64,000 bases of DNA, from assembly GCA_021775315.1 (NCBI GenBank), contig JAJFIC010000032.1:1-64000 (forward strand), given 5' to 3'. Numbering within the stretch: the first letter of the stretch is position 1; the number at the start of each line of letters is the position of its first letter. This DNA comes from Paracoccaceae bacterium (GTDB lineage Bacteria; Pseudomonadota; Alphaproteobacteria; Rhodobacterales; Rhodobacteraceae). Made by a program: the position numbers and the translations under genes. Under the pieces are notes generated by a model. The model had not been told where the DNA came from, ran no database searches, and saw nothing but the letters and a program-made list of their open reading frames with translations. Below are positions 19,364 to 28,085 of the stretch, piece after piece.

Positions 19364-19825
19364 ATGTTTGACATTGATGACACTGATCGCAGGCTGTTGC
19401 GCCAGTTGCAGGCCAGCGAGACCGTGAATGTTGCCGATTTGGCCGAGCGGGCCGGAATGACGGCGGGCACGGTTTCGCGGCGGCTGGAACGGCTGGAGCG
19501 CACGGGCGTGATCAAAGGTTACAGTGCCGAGGTGAACTGGCAGGCGTTGGGTTACGCGGTTGAGGTGTCGCTGCGCGTGACGCTCGACAAGACCCAAACC
19601 AATGCCTTTGATGCGTTCATTGCCGCGGCACGGGACATTCCTGAAATCGATGAAATTCAGACTTTTCTGGGACGTGTCGATGTGCGCCTGAACGTGCTGG
19701 CGCGTGATATGGCGCATTATCAGGAAATATATCGGTCGCGCATTCTGACCCTGCCGCATATCAACGATATTGAGGCCCTGATGCTGGTGGCAAATGTCAA
19801 AAACTCTGAAAGCCTGCCGTTGTGA
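19364..19825 (+). CDS. Lrp/AsnC-family regulator 1
   Basis: 153 residues from ATG 19364 (an upstream GTG is less likely). An N-terminal winged helix-turn-helix (residues about 4-50: DDTDRRLLRQLQASETVNVADLAERAGMTAGTVSRRLERLERTGVIKGY) is followed by a RAM/AsnC_trans_reg ligand domain (about 65-145, with FLGRVDVRLNVLARDMAHYQEI and LPHINDIEALM). These regulators sense amino acids as octamers. It diverges from ilvC and overlaps a second, dissimilar Lrp-type gene by four bases. Confidence 0.92.
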   Translation: MFDIDDTDRRLLRQLQASETVNVADLAERAGMTAGTVSRRLERLERTGVIKGYSAEVNWQALGYAVEVSLRVTLDKTQTNAFDAFIAAARDIPEIDEIQTFLGRVDVRLNVLARDMAHYQEIYRSRILTLPHINDIEALMLVANVKNSESLPL

Positions 19826-20283
19826 TCGATCTTGACGCCATTGATCGCGGGCTGTTGCGCGAAATGATGCGCGATGCGCGGCAAAGCGCAGGTGTGCTGG
19901 GGCGTCGTCTTGGCCTGTCGCAACCTGCCACTTGGCGCCGTATCAAACGGTTGGAAGGAGCGGGGGTTCTGAAAGCCCGCAAAGTCCGCCTGAACAACGA
20001 GGCACTTGGCTTTGGTGTGACTGTCTTTCTGGGCGTGAAACTGGCCACCAAGGGTCGGGTATCACTGGATGATTTTGAGCGCGCGGTTTGTGCCATCCCT
20101 GAGGTGCAGCTGGTTCAGCATGTGTTGGGCCTTTATGATTACCGCCTGCGCGTGGTGGCGCGTGATCTGCCGGATTTTGAACGTGTGCTCAGGCGTCGGA
20201 TTATGACCTTGCCCGGGATTGGTGATGTCGAGGCCAATGTTTTGCTGAGCGAAGAGCGCAGGCCGGGGCCGCTGGGTGTGTAA
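19822..20283 (+). CDS. Lrp/AsnC-family regulator 2
   Basis: 153 residues starting with GTG 19822 inside the stop of regulator 1 (GTGA overlap), so both are co-translated. HTH: LDAIDRGLLREMMRDARQSAGVLGRRLGLSQPATWRRIKRLEGAGVLKARKV. RAM domain with GVKLATKG, HVLGLYDYRLRVVARDLPDFERVLRRRIMTLPGIGDVEANVLL. The two proteins are clearly paralogous but diverged, so they may form hetero-oligomers or sense different ligands. The aminotransferase gene follows 84 bases downstream on the same strand and could be a target. Confidence 0.92.
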   Translation: MIDLDAIDRGLLREMMRDARQSAGVLGRRLGLSQPATWRRIKRLEGAGVLKARKVRLNNEALGFGVTVFLGVKLATKGRVSLDDFERAVCAIPEVQLVQHVLGLYDYRLRVVARDLPDFERVLRRRIMTLPGIGDVEANVLLSEERRPGPLGV

Positions 20284-20367
20284 CTGCGGCCAATCGGTGA
20301 ATTGCACCTTGCCAAAGCGCGACTTATTGGGGTTGTCTGTCACAAAGAGATTCTGAAAGGACACGAT

Positions 20368-21495
20368 ATGCCCGCCCTTCTGCCCGACGTTGACCCTGAT
20401 GGATTGTTGGAATTCTCGGTGGTGTTTACCGACCGTTCTTTGAACCATATGTCGCAAAGTTTTCAAGGGGTTATGCGCGACATCTCAACCATGTTGAAAG
20501 AGGTGTATTGCGCCGATTCAGTGGCCATTGTCCCCGGTGGCGGCACTTACGCGATGGAGGCCGTGGCGCGTCAGTTGGCGACCGGGCAAAAGGCGATGGT
20601 CATTCGTAACGGTTGGTTTTCCTTTCGTTGGAGCCAGATTTTTGAGGCTGGGTCGATCACAGCGGAAGAAACGGTTCTGAAAGCCCGCCAGACCGGCAAT
20701 GAAAGTCAGGCACCGTTTGCCCCCGCGCCGATTGACGAGGTCGTCAGCCGGATCAAGGAAGAGGCCCCGGCGGTGGTGTTTGCGCCGCATGTTGAAACCT
20801 CATCCGGGATGATTTTGCCGGATGACTATCTGGCCGCGATTGCAGCGGCCGTACATTCGGTCGGCGGTTTGTTTGTGCTTGATTGCATTGCCTCGGGTTG
20901 CGCGTGGGTCGATATGCGCGCCCTTGGGGTGGATGTTCTGATCTCGGCCCCGCAAAAGGGCTGGAGCGCGTCACCCTCCGCTGGATTGGTGATGATGAAC
21001 GCTGCCGCACAGGCGCGGGTTGAGCAGAACAATTCTACCAGTTTTGCGATTGATCTGAAGAAATGGCTGACGATCATGCAGGCCTATGAAAACGGCGGGC
21101 ATGCCTATCACGCCACGATGCCAACGGATGCGCTAAAGAAATTCCACGCCATTATGCTTGAAACCAAGGAATATGGGTTTGACAAGTTGTGTGACGCGCA
21201 ATGGGAGCTTGGCAACAAAGTGCGTGCCATGCTGGCGGCGCGCGGCGTGAAATCGGTTGCCGCCGAAGGGTTCGGCGCGCCCGGTGTGGTCGTCAGCTAC
21301 ACCAATGATCCGGGCGTTCAGAACGGCAGCAAATTCGCTGCCCAAGGCATGCAGATCGCGGCAGGTGTGCCGTTGCAATGCGATGAACCGGCGGATTATT
21401 CGACATTCCGTTTGGGGCTGTTCGGGCTTGATAAGCTTAAGGATGTTGACGCCACAGTAGCCCGGCTTGAAGCGGCGCTTGATCAGGTTCTTTAG
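20368..21495 (+). CDS. Class V aminotransferase (serine/alanine-glyoxylate type)
   Basis: 375 residues from ATG 20368 (GAAAGGAC upstream). PLP fold-type I, class V: VPGGGTYAMEAVARQL at the cofactor phosphate site, ETSSGMILP, DCIASGCAWVDMRALGVDVLISAPQKGWS with the PLP Lys in APQKGWS, and the C-terminal FRLGLFGLDKL. The family includes serine-glyoxylate, alanine-glyoxylate and 2-aminoethylphosphonate transaminases. No phosphonate genes are near, so an amino-acid/glyoxylate reaction is more likely. Its stop overlaps by four bases the stop of the convergent UbiH-type gene. Probably in one transcriptional unit with the two Lrp regulators. Confidence 0.88.
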   Translation: MPALLPDVDPDGLLEFSVVFTDRSLNHMSQSFQGVMRDISTMLKEVYCADSVAIVPGGGTYAMEAVARQLATGQKAMVIRNGWFSFRWSQIFEAGSITAEETVLKARQTGNESQAPFAPAPIDEVVSRIKEEAPAVVFAPHVETSSGMILPDDYLAAIAAAVHSVGGLFVLDCIASGCAWVDMRALGVDVLISAPQKGWSASPSAGLVMMNAAAQARVEQNNSTSFAIDLKKWLTIMQAYENGGHAYHATMPTDALKKFHAIMLETKEYGFDKLCDAQWELGNKVRAMLAARGVKSVAAEGFGAPGVVVSYTNDPGVQNGSKFAAQGMQIAAGVPLQCDEPADYSTFRLGLFGLDKLKDVDATVARLEAALDQVL

Positions 21496-22691
21496 GTCGC
21501 GCCCAACCCGGCCCGCATCAGAACCTTGCGGATCGGGTCGACGCCATGCAGGGTTTTCAATCCGACCCGGCGCAAATCGCGCAAGCTTGGGTTTTCAGCC
21601 ATGGAACTGCGGTTCAGCAAGTCAATGCCGCTGACCCGGGCGCGGATTTCCAGCCAGCGTGCGCTTTGATACTTGGCCAGCATCGGAGCCGAGCCAATAT
21701 CGGCAGGTGCCGCAATGGCCAGATCAAGCAAGGTGATCATGTCAGCAAGGCTCATGTTCAGGCCTTGCGCACCGATTGGTGGCACGACGTGGGCCGCCTC
21801 TGCAATCAGGGCTGTGCGCTGCGCCGTCAGACGATCCGCGATCTGGCTGATGATGGGCCAGTCAGTACGCCGTCCTTGCAAGGTTAGGGGGCCGAACAGA
21901 TGGGCCGAACGTTCAAAAATCTCGGCCTCAAACGTAGCAACTGGTATTTTTTGCAGTTCATTGATCCGCGCGGCCTTGTCCATCCAGACAATGGCTGAGC
22001 AAGGTTGACCGTTCAGATCGGGCAGCGGTACCAGCGTAAACGGCCCGCCAGTGCGGTGGATTTCGGTTGAAACATTTTGGTGCGGCACCGGATGTGTGAC
22101 AGAAAACGCCAGCGCCTTTTGGCCGTAGCGCCATGTTTTAACGTCAATATTGCATTGTTGTCGGATGTTGGAATTGCGACCGTCCGCTGCGATCAGCAGT
22201 TTGGCACTGATGTGCTGCCCGTCTGACAACGTCACCCGCGCCTCGGTTGTGCGCGTGGTAAGATGGGTCGTGGCGGTGCCGGGCAGAAACGTCACGTTTG
22301 GCAAATCGTCAATGCGCGCCAGCATTTCACGGCGCAGCAGCCAGTTGGGCAGGTTCCAGCCAAACGGGCCATCAGATATGTCTGCGGCGTCAAAATCAGC
22401 AATGTCACGTGCGTCGTAGCTGTCGCCACCAGCGTCGACAATGCGCATGATCTGAAGGGCGGCGGCATGCGGCTCCAGCCGATCCCAAAGGCCCGCGCGC
22501 ACCAGCAATCGTTGCGAAGGCTGCAAAAATGCGGTGGTTCTGAGGTCGGAACCGGCAGCGGATCGTTCAGTGATCGGGGCGGTCGGATCAACACATAGCA
22601 CGGAAAAACCCGCCGCACCGAAAGCGCAGGCCGCTGTCAGGCCAGCGACGCCACCGCCGGAAATCAGGATATCTGTTTTGGTTATCGTCAT
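21492..22691 (-). CDS. UbiH/UbiF/COQ6-family FAD hydroxylase
   Basis: 399 residues. Flavoprotein monooxygenase: the N-terminal dinucleotide loop ILISGGGVAGLTAACAFGAAGFSVLCVD, the DLRTTAFLQPSQRLL segment typical of ubiquinone hydroxylases, DG at about 170 (LLIAADGRNSNIR), and AEAAHVVPPIGAQGLNMSLADM, which corresponds to the GDAAH-xxP-GGQGLN motif with Gly-Asp changed to Ala-Glu. It probably hydroxylates the ubiquinone ring at C5, C6 or C1; the exact position cannot be assigned. The HAD nucleotidase gene lies upstream on the same strand after 38 bases, so they may be co-transcribed. Confidence 0.87.
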   Translation of the reverse strand: MTITKTDILISGGGVAGLTAACAFGAAGFSVLCVDPTAPITERSAAGSDLRTTAFLQPSQRLLVRAGLWDRLEPHAAALQIMRIVDAGGDSYDARDIADFDAADISDGPFGWNLPNWLLRREMLARIDDLPNVTFLPGTATTHLTTRTTEARVTLSDGQHISAKLLIAADGRNSNIRQQCNIDVKTWRYGQKALAFSVTHPVPHQNVSTEIHRTGGPFTLVPLPDLNGQPCSAIVWMDKAARINELQKIPVATFEAEIFERSAHLFGPLTLQGRRTDWPIISQIADRLTAQRTALIAEAAHVVPPIGAQGLNMSLADMITLLDLAIAAPADIGSAPMLAKYQSARWLEIRARVSGIDLLNRSSMAENPSLRDLRRVGLKTLHGVDPIRKVLMRAGLGAT

Positions 22692-22729
22692 GCGCGCAAC
22701 TTACGCCGCTGTTGCAGGATCAGAAAGCC

Positions 22730-23416
22730 TTACTGATTGATCTGCGACAGAAAGTGCGCCAAATCTTCGGTTTGGTGGTGGATGTGATCGCTGTTGTGAC
22801 CGTGTTTCTGGCCCGGATTTGGGCCCGGTTTAGGATTATGCTCGGGGCCGACAAGCACGCATTGCATACCCAAATCATGCGGGGCCTTAAGATTTCGGTG
22901 ATCGTCCTCAAACATGGCACCAACTGCGGGATCAATGCCATCAAGCGCAAAAACCACGTCAAAGGCAGCGCGTTCGGGTTTCGGCAGGAAACCTGCATGC
23001 TCAACCCCATAAACAGCGTCGAAAATCCCAGAAAGCCCACGTGCGTTCGTCACCCGTTCGGCGTGGACCCGTGGGCCATTGGTGTAAATCACCTTGCGGC
23101 CCGGCAGATCGGCGATTTGTGCCCTTAGATCCGGGTCATGTTCCAAATGGCCAAGGTCAATGTCATGCACGACATCGAGATAGGGACCGGGATCAATATC
23201 ATGTTCGCGCATCAACCCCGCCAACGTCGTGCCGTAAGTTTGCCAGTAGTGATCGCGCAAATGGTCGGCGGTGCCGTGATCGACATCAAGTGCGTCCATC
23301 ACAAACCGGGTCATCAGCACCTCGATCTGATCAAACAGCTTGGCCGAGGGCGGATAAAGCGTGTTGTCCAAATCAAAGACCCAGGTCGTCACATGAGAAA
23401 AGGTGCTTTTTAACAT
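22730..23416 (-). CDS. HAD-type pyrimidine 5'-nucleotidase
   Basis: 228 residues from ATG 23416 (a TTG two codons earlier is possible). HAD motif I is WVFDLDNTLYPPS, with the two catalytic Asp. Motif II is VIYTNGPRVHAERV, motif III has KPERAAFD, and motif IV is AMFEDDHRNLKAPHDLGM. The DNTLYP signature and length fit the SDT1/YjjG-like pyrimidine 5'-nucleotidases that dephosphorylate UMP/CMP or damaged nucleotides. The tail is His-rich (KHGHNSDHIHHQTEDLAHF). It probably precedes the UbiH-type gene in one unit and is divergent from the FadR-type regulator. Confidence 0.87.
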   Translation of the reverse strand: MLKSTFSHVTTWVFDLDNTLYPPSAKLFDQIEVLMTRFVMDALDVDHGTADHLRDHYWQTYGTTLAGLMREHDIDPGPYLDVVHDIDLGHLEHDPDLRAQIADLPGRKVIYTNGPRVHAERVTNARGLSGIFDAVYGVEHAGFLPKPERAAFDVVFALDGIDPAVGAMFEDDHRNLKAPHDLGMQCVLVGPEHNPKPGPNPGQKHGHNSDHIHHQTEDLAHFLSQINQ

Positions 23417-23504
23417 ACCCAAAACCTAAGGCGCACGTGCCGCAGTTGCAATCGGTCATCGACCTCTTGATCGGTGGCGGCAAACAGGCGTAGCCTGTAG
23501 ACCA

Positions 23505-23513
23505 TTGTATACG
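23505..23513 (+). promoter_or_regulatory. TTGTATAC operator-like site upstream of the GntR gene
   Basis: TTGTATACG lies 13 bases before the regulator's ATG. GntR/FCD regulators often bind TTGT-A-ACAA-type palindromes, and the core GTATAC is self-complementary, so autoregulation is plausible. Only one site, not tested. Confidence 0.3.
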
Positions 23514-23525
23514 CGAGGGAGCGAC

Positions 23526-24182
23526 ATGGCTGGCAGCAAAGAAGCGCAAAAAGACGCTTACGACCTGATATTGGATGCGATCGACACAGGGCAGTACGGC
23601 CCCGGTGATCGTCTGGTTGAAAGTGAACTGGCGGTGCGGTTCGGCGTGTCGCGCACCCCGATTCGCGAAGCTTTGCAGCGGCTGGAAACCCAATCCATGC
23701 TGACCCGTACCGGGCGCAGCCTGATCGTGGCGTCGCTTGACCATAACCAACTGGCGGAACTTTATGTGGTGCGCGCCGAACTGGAAGGGCTGGCGGCGTT
23801 TCTGGCGGCGCAACATGCCTCACCCGAGGAGGTGCGCGTTCTGTTTGACATGGTCGACAGCGATATCGCGTTGGTCGATGATCCGGGCAAGCTTAGCCGG
23901 GCCAACCGGCGGTTTCACAAGCAATTGCATCTGGCCAGTCATAACCGGTATTTAATCGCTCAGCTTGATCTGGTGCACCGCTCGATGGCGTTGTTGGCGA
24001 CGACCTCGTTGGCGGCAGACGGGCGTGGGGCGATGGCGCTTGAAGAACACCGCGCGATTGTGCAGGCGATTGCTGATGGTGACGGCCCGGCAGCGGCGGT
24101 TGCGTTAAAACAGCATTTGTCCTTTGCCTTTGAAACCCGCCTGAAAATCGACGCGGGCGAGGTTGAAACGCTCGACCCGTAG
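23526..24182 (+). CDS. GntR-family regulator, FadR/FCD subfamily
   Basis: 218 residues from ATG 23526. The winged HTH at about 10-70 contains GQYGPGDRLVESELAVRFGVSRTPIREALQRLETQSML, the classic GntR recognition region. The FCD ligand domain at about 80-205 contains VVRAELEGLAAFLAAQ, RANRRFHKQLHLASHNRYL and EEHRAIVQAIADGDG, providing the Asn/His residues that usually coordinate a metal plus a carboxylate ligand. The target genes and ligand are unknown. It is divergent from the HAD nucleotidase gene. Confidence 0.9.
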   Translation: MAGSKEAQKDAYDLILDAIDTGQYGPGDRLVESELAVRFGVSRTPIREALQRLETQSMLTRTGRSLIVASLDHNQLAELYVVRAELEGLAAFLAAQHASPEEVRVLFDMVDSDIALVDDPGKLSRANRRFHKQLHLASHNRYLIAQLDLVHRSMALLATTSLAADGRGAMALEEHRAIVQAIADGDGPAAAVALKQHLSFAFETRLKIDAGEVETLDP

Positions 24183-24267
24183 GTTCTCGCCAGCTTGATC
24201 CCGATCAGCGAATTGGCCCAATCTTCATGGTTTCATGCGAAATTGCGTGCGCTGACTCACGGGCGCT

Positions 24268-26169
24268 TTAGGTTTCGGTCTCGCTGATGCCATGGTGGGT
24301 TTTGTCCCAGTAGAACGGCGCGAACAGCAATTCATACAACGCCTTATAAGCCGCAATCGTGCCAAGCGGCCAATAGGCGACCATCGTTGGCACCCACGGA
24401 ATCAGGAAACGGTGGCCTTTGCCAGACGTGGCCACAATGCCAAGCACACCGAGCACAATTTCAGAGCCGACGAAAGTGGCGCCAAGCACCTGCCATGCCA
24501 TATCGGGCAGCAGGCTTGCGAATGCCGGGGTGAAACCAAAGGCGATTAACCAGAATGACCAGATCGCCGGGGCCAGCAGAAAGCTTGATATTGTGCCCAG
24601 CAATAGGACGTTGAAAGTCAGAAAACCCTTTGGTCCCAACTCGCGATAAAGCGCGCGCGGGCTGCGCATATGGGTGATCCAGGTCATCGCATAGCCCTTT
24701 AACCAACGAGAGCGTTGTTTGATCCAGGGAAAAGTATGGCAGTTTGCCTCTTCATGGGTTGTCGTTGGTTCAAACGCGCAACGATAGCCAAATCGCGCCA
24801 GTCGCATGCCCAAATCAGCGTCCTCGGTCACGTTATGGGCGTCCCACGCGCCAAGCTTTTCTAACGCTTCGCGGCGGAAAAATACGCTGGTGCCGCCCAA
24901 TGGAACGGGCAGGCGCATACGCTCAACTCCTTGTAAAACCAAGCGAAACCAGATCGCGTATTCAATGGTAAAGCACCGCGCCAGCCAATTTTGTTTGGGG
25001 TTATAGTAGTCAAGATAAGACTGGATACAGGCCACCTCGGGCCCGGTGCTGTGAAAATGCCGAACGATCCGCAGGATTTGATCGGATTCCGGTGCATCCT
25101 CAGCGTCATAAATGCCGATGATGTCACCACGACAGAAATCGAGCGCGAAATTCATTGCCCGTGGTTTGGTTTTCAATCGCGATTTTGGTACCTCGATCGC
25201 GCGCATCCACGGTGGCAGTTGTGTCATGCGAACCGCCTGATGGGTTTTTTCGTCGCCTTCTTCCAGCACCAGACAGATTTCCAGCAGTTCTTTGGGGTAG
25301 TCCGTACGCGCCAGTCTTGCGATCAGCTTGGGCAAAATCTCGGCCTCTTTGTAAAGCGGCACCAGCACGGACACCTTGGGTAATTTGGAGATCGACGCGA
25401 TTTTTGAGGGCTTTGGCGTGCCGTTTCTGAACGCCGCCAGCCAGACCTGCATTTGCTGGCCCAAAGCGGTCAGGCGCAGGGTCGTCATAGCCAGCAGGTT
25501 CAGCATAACCCAGCAAAACAACAGCCACATAGACGGGACCGGCAGCAGATATCCAACAAGCATCAGGGATGCCAAAACTGCCAGAATGATCGGTCGACCC
25601 AACGGGCGTGCCCATGTTCGACAGCTATAGCGCGGCGGGCATTTACTGTCGGCCTTGGCGGAAAGATCGCTGGACCAGATTTGGGCGATATGACGCTGAA
25701 TGGATGGGGCCGAGGCGATGGCAAGCTCGATCTGGCCTTGATGCTCGGCCCGCAGCAATTGGCAGATCTGATCAAATTGCGATGGGTTGGCGCAGGCCAC
25801 CACCAATTTGTCACGTTCCAGAAACCACGGCAGGAAGCCATGTTTCAGGCAGGTTTCCGGCGATAGCCCGGTCAACAAATCGGCCTTTGGTCTGTGGGTG
25901 TCAAGATCGGCAATCGGTGCCTGAAACTGTTCAGACAACGCCGTCAGCAGGTTTCGTTCTGACACCATGCCGTGGGCTACCAGAATATGGCCCAGCTGCA
26001 CGTCTTCATGACGTTGCAGGGCCAAGGCGCGGTTCAGATCCTGATCGTTCAGATGGCTGATCCGTTGCAGAATTTGCCCCAAAAGCGGCGCACGCTGCGG
26101 GTGTGCGAACGGCGCGCCGGGCGCAACCGGCAGGCTGGTTTCCACGATTTTCAGGGCGGGGACGGGCAT
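24268..26169 (-). CDS. MshEN-GT2 membrane glycosyltransferase
   Basis: 633 residues. Residues about 25-150 match the N-terminal MshEN domain of GspE/PilB ATPases (LGQILQRISHLNDQDLNRALALQRHEDVQLGHILVAHGMVSERNLLTALSEQFQAPIADL), which in some proteins binds cyclic di-GMP. Two membrane segments at about 195-240 lead to a cellulose-synthase-like GT2 domain: VSVLVPLYKEAEILPKLI, the DAEDAPE metal site, NVTEDADLGMRL, and QRSRW (a QxxRW motif) close to WLKGYAMTW. Three or four further membrane segments follow. It should polymerise or transfer a sugar from a nucleotide sugar and export it, possibly under c-di-GMP control. XagB-like proteins have the same domain order. It stands alone. Confidence 0.88.
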   Translation of the reverse strand: MPVPALKIVETSLPVAPGAPFAHPQRAPLLGQILQRISHLNDQDLNRALALQRHEDVQLGHILVAHGMVSERNLLTALSEQFQAPIADLDTHRPKADLLTGLSPETCLKHGFLPWFLERDKLVVACANPSQFDQICQLLRAEHQGQIELAIASAPSIQRHIAQIWSSDLSAKADSKCPPRYSCRTWARPLGRPIILAVLASLMLVGYLLPVPSMWLLFCWVMLNLLAMTTLRLTALGQQMQVWLAAFRNGTPKPSKIASISKLPKVSVLVPLYKEAEILPKLIARLARTDYPKELLEICLVLEEGDEKTHQAVRMTQLPPWMRAIEVPKSRLKTKPRAMNFALDFCRGDIIGIYDAEDAPESDQILRIVRHFHSTGPEVACIQSYLDYYNPKQNWLARCFTIEYAIWFRLVLQGVERMRLPVPLGGTSVFFRREALEKLGAWDAHNVTEDADLGMRLARFGYRCAFEPTTTHEEANCHTFPWIKQRSRWLKGYAMTWITHMRSPRALYRELGPKGFLTFNVLLLGTISSFLLAPAIWSFWLIAFGFTPAFASLLPDMAWQVLGATFVGSEIVLGVLGIVATSGKGHRFLIPWVPTMVAYWPLGTIAAYKALYELLFAPFYWDKTHHGISETET

Positions 26170-26245
26170 TTGTTAACGGCACCACTGTTTCTGCCTCCCC
26201 AGAAATGGCGGGGCAGGGTTAACAGGGGGTTAATGGGCGATTAAC

Positions 26246-27409
26246 TCAGGCGGGTTGTTCCATCAAAGCCACAAACCGTTCAAACAGATAATAGGAATCC
26301 TGCGGTCCCGGACTTGCCTCGGGATGTTGTTGCACCGAAAATACCGGGCGATCCAGCATCCGAATGCCACAGTTTGAACCATCAAACAGCGAAACATGCG
26401 TCTCGGCGACACCGTCAGGCAAAGACTGGCCATCCACCGCAAAGCCGTGGTTCATTGACGTGATTTCGACCTTGCCGGTGTCAATTTCCTTGACCGGATG
26501 GTTGGCGCCATGGTGGCCGTGGTTCATCTTGAGGGTCTTGCCCCCCAAGGCCAGCGCCAACATTTGATGGCCCAGACAAATGCCGAAAACTGGCAAATTG
26601 GTCCGGTCCAGAATTTCGCGGATCATCGGCACGGCGTATTCGCCCGTGGCGGCGGGATCACCCGGACCGTTGGACAAAAACACACCTTCAGGATTGTGGG
26701 CCAAAACCTCGTCCGCCGTGGCATTTGCTGGCAGTACGGTCACATCACAACCTGCCGAAGCCAGACAGCGCAGGATATTGCGTTTCGCGCCGTAATCCAG
26801 CGCGACGACCTTGTGACCCGGCTTTTCGCGAGCCTTGAAACCTTCGGGCCAGGCCCACCGCATTTCATTCCATTTATAAGACTGCGCGCAGGTCACTTCG
26901 GCGGCAAGATCAAGACCCTCAAGCCCCGGAAATGCCCGCGCTTGGCTGAGCATATCAGGCAGATCAAAATTCCCGTTCGGGTCATAGGCAATCGCAACAT
27001 GCGGCGCACCTTGTTGGCGGATCGCGCGGGTCAGGCGACGGGTATCAACGCCACCGATGCCGATCCGGCCATGGCGCGACAACCAGTCAGACAATGTTTC
27101 GGTATTGCGCCAGTTAGACGGCTCGGTCGGGTCCCATTTGACCACCATACCGCGCGCGCCGGGGGTTGCGGCCTCATCATCTTCGTCGTTGGTGCCGGTA
27201 TTGCCGATATGCGGGAAAGTAAACGTCACCACCTGACCCGCATAGCTGGGGTCGGTCATTATTTCCTGATAGCCGGTCATCGCCGTGTTGAAACACAGTT
27301 CCGCCTGCGCGGTTCCGGCTGCGCCAAATCCGCGGCCATAAAACGTCGTTCCATCCGCCAAAACGATGCAACCGGTTGGTTTAACGGGTGAATTTGAAAG
27401 ATCGGACAT
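26246..27409 (-). CDS. carA: Carbamoyl-phosphate synthase small (glutaminase) subunit
   Basis: 387 residues from ATG 27409 (GTG four codons earlier also possible; neither has a strong RBS). It supplies ammonia from glutamine to CarB for arginine and pyrimidine synthesis. The N-terminal CPSase domain has LADGTTFYGRGFG, FNTAMTGYQEIMTDPSYAGQ and SNWRNTETL. The class I glutaminase domain has VFGICLGHQMLALALGG with the nucleophile Cys, and QQHPEASPGPQDS with the His/Glu. The large subunit is not in the window. It is divergent from the yqeY-type gene. Confidence 0.96.
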   Translation of the reverse strand: MSDLSNSPVKPTGCIVLADGTTFYGRGFGAAGTAQAELCFNTAMTGYQEIMTDPSYAGQVVTFTFPHIGNTGTNDEDDEAATPGARGMVVKWDPTEPSNWRNTETLSDWLSRHGRIGIGGVDTRRLTRAIRQQGAPHVAIAYDPNGNFDLPDMLSQARAFPGLEGLDLAAEVTCAQSYKWNEMRWAWPEGFKAREKPGHKVVALDYGAKRNILRCLASAGCDVTVLPANATADEVLAHNPEGVFLSNGPGDPAATGEYAVPMIREILDRTNLPVFGICLGHQMLALALGGKTLKMNHGHHGANHPVKEIDTGKVEITSMNHGFAVDGQSLPDGVAETHVSLFDGSNCGIRMLDRPVFSVQQHPEASPGPQDSYYLFERFVALMEQPA

Positions 27410-27618
27410 GATGGGTATCACCAGTTTAGGGGCTGCTGAATTTGCCGGACACTAGTGTTTGCATGGGCTGGGGTCAAGGGAAAACAAAATATGTAAAAGT
27501 GCATGAAAACAACAGCTTGTCAGGTGTCGCCAAGGTTGTCAGGCAGGCGGAACCAAGGTAGTGTGACGCTTGGATAATGAGATCTGTTGCTGGTTATGTG
27601 CCGGGAAAGGTGTTCAGA

Positions 27619-28071
27619 ATGCGGGTTCGTATTAGTGAAAACTTAAAGGACGCGATGCGCGCGAAAGATGCGCCGCGATTGTCCACTTTGCGGCTGATTT
27701 CAGCGGCAATCAAAGACAAAGACATCGCCGCGCGTGGCGAAGGTCACGAAGGCGGCGTGTCGGATGACGATATTCTGGCGATCATGGCAAAGATGATAAA
27801 ACAACGCCAGGAAAGCGCGACCACTTACGAGCAGGCGGCGCGGTTGGAGCTTGCCGAAAAAGAGCGTGCGGAGATAGTAGTTATCGAAGAATTCCTGCCC
27901 CGGCAGTTGAACGAGGATGAGATTGAGGCGGCGGTTAAATCGGTGGTTGCCTCAGTGGGCGCCTCTTCGATCCGGGACATGGGGCGTGTGATGGCGGCGC
28001 TCAAGGGCAAGTATGCCGGGCAAATGGACTTCGGCAAAGCCGGGGCCGTTGTAAAAGGTGCGCTGGGGTAA
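27619..28071 (+). CDS. GatB/YqeY domain protein
   Basis: 150 residues from ATG 27619 (GGAAAGG upstream). It is a stand-alone YqeY domain: MRVRISENLKDAMRAKDAPRLSTLRLISAAIKDKDI, MIKQRQES, and IEEFLPRQLNEDEIEAAV through MGRVMAALKGKYAGQMDFGKAGAVVK. The same helical domain forms the tRNA-binding tail of GatB amidotransferases. Free YqeY proteins are presumed tRNA-linked but have no proven reaction. It commonly lies divergent from carA in alphaproteobacteria, as here. Confidence 0.92.
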   Translation: MRVRISENLKDAMRAKDAPRLSTLRLISAAIKDKDIAARGEGHEGGVSDDDILAIMAKMIKQRQESATTYEQAARLELAEKERAEIVVIEEFLPRQLNEDEIEAAVKSVVASVGASSIRDMGRVMAALKGKYAGQMDFGKAGAVVKGALG

Positions 28072-28085
28072 ACCCCATTCAGGTC

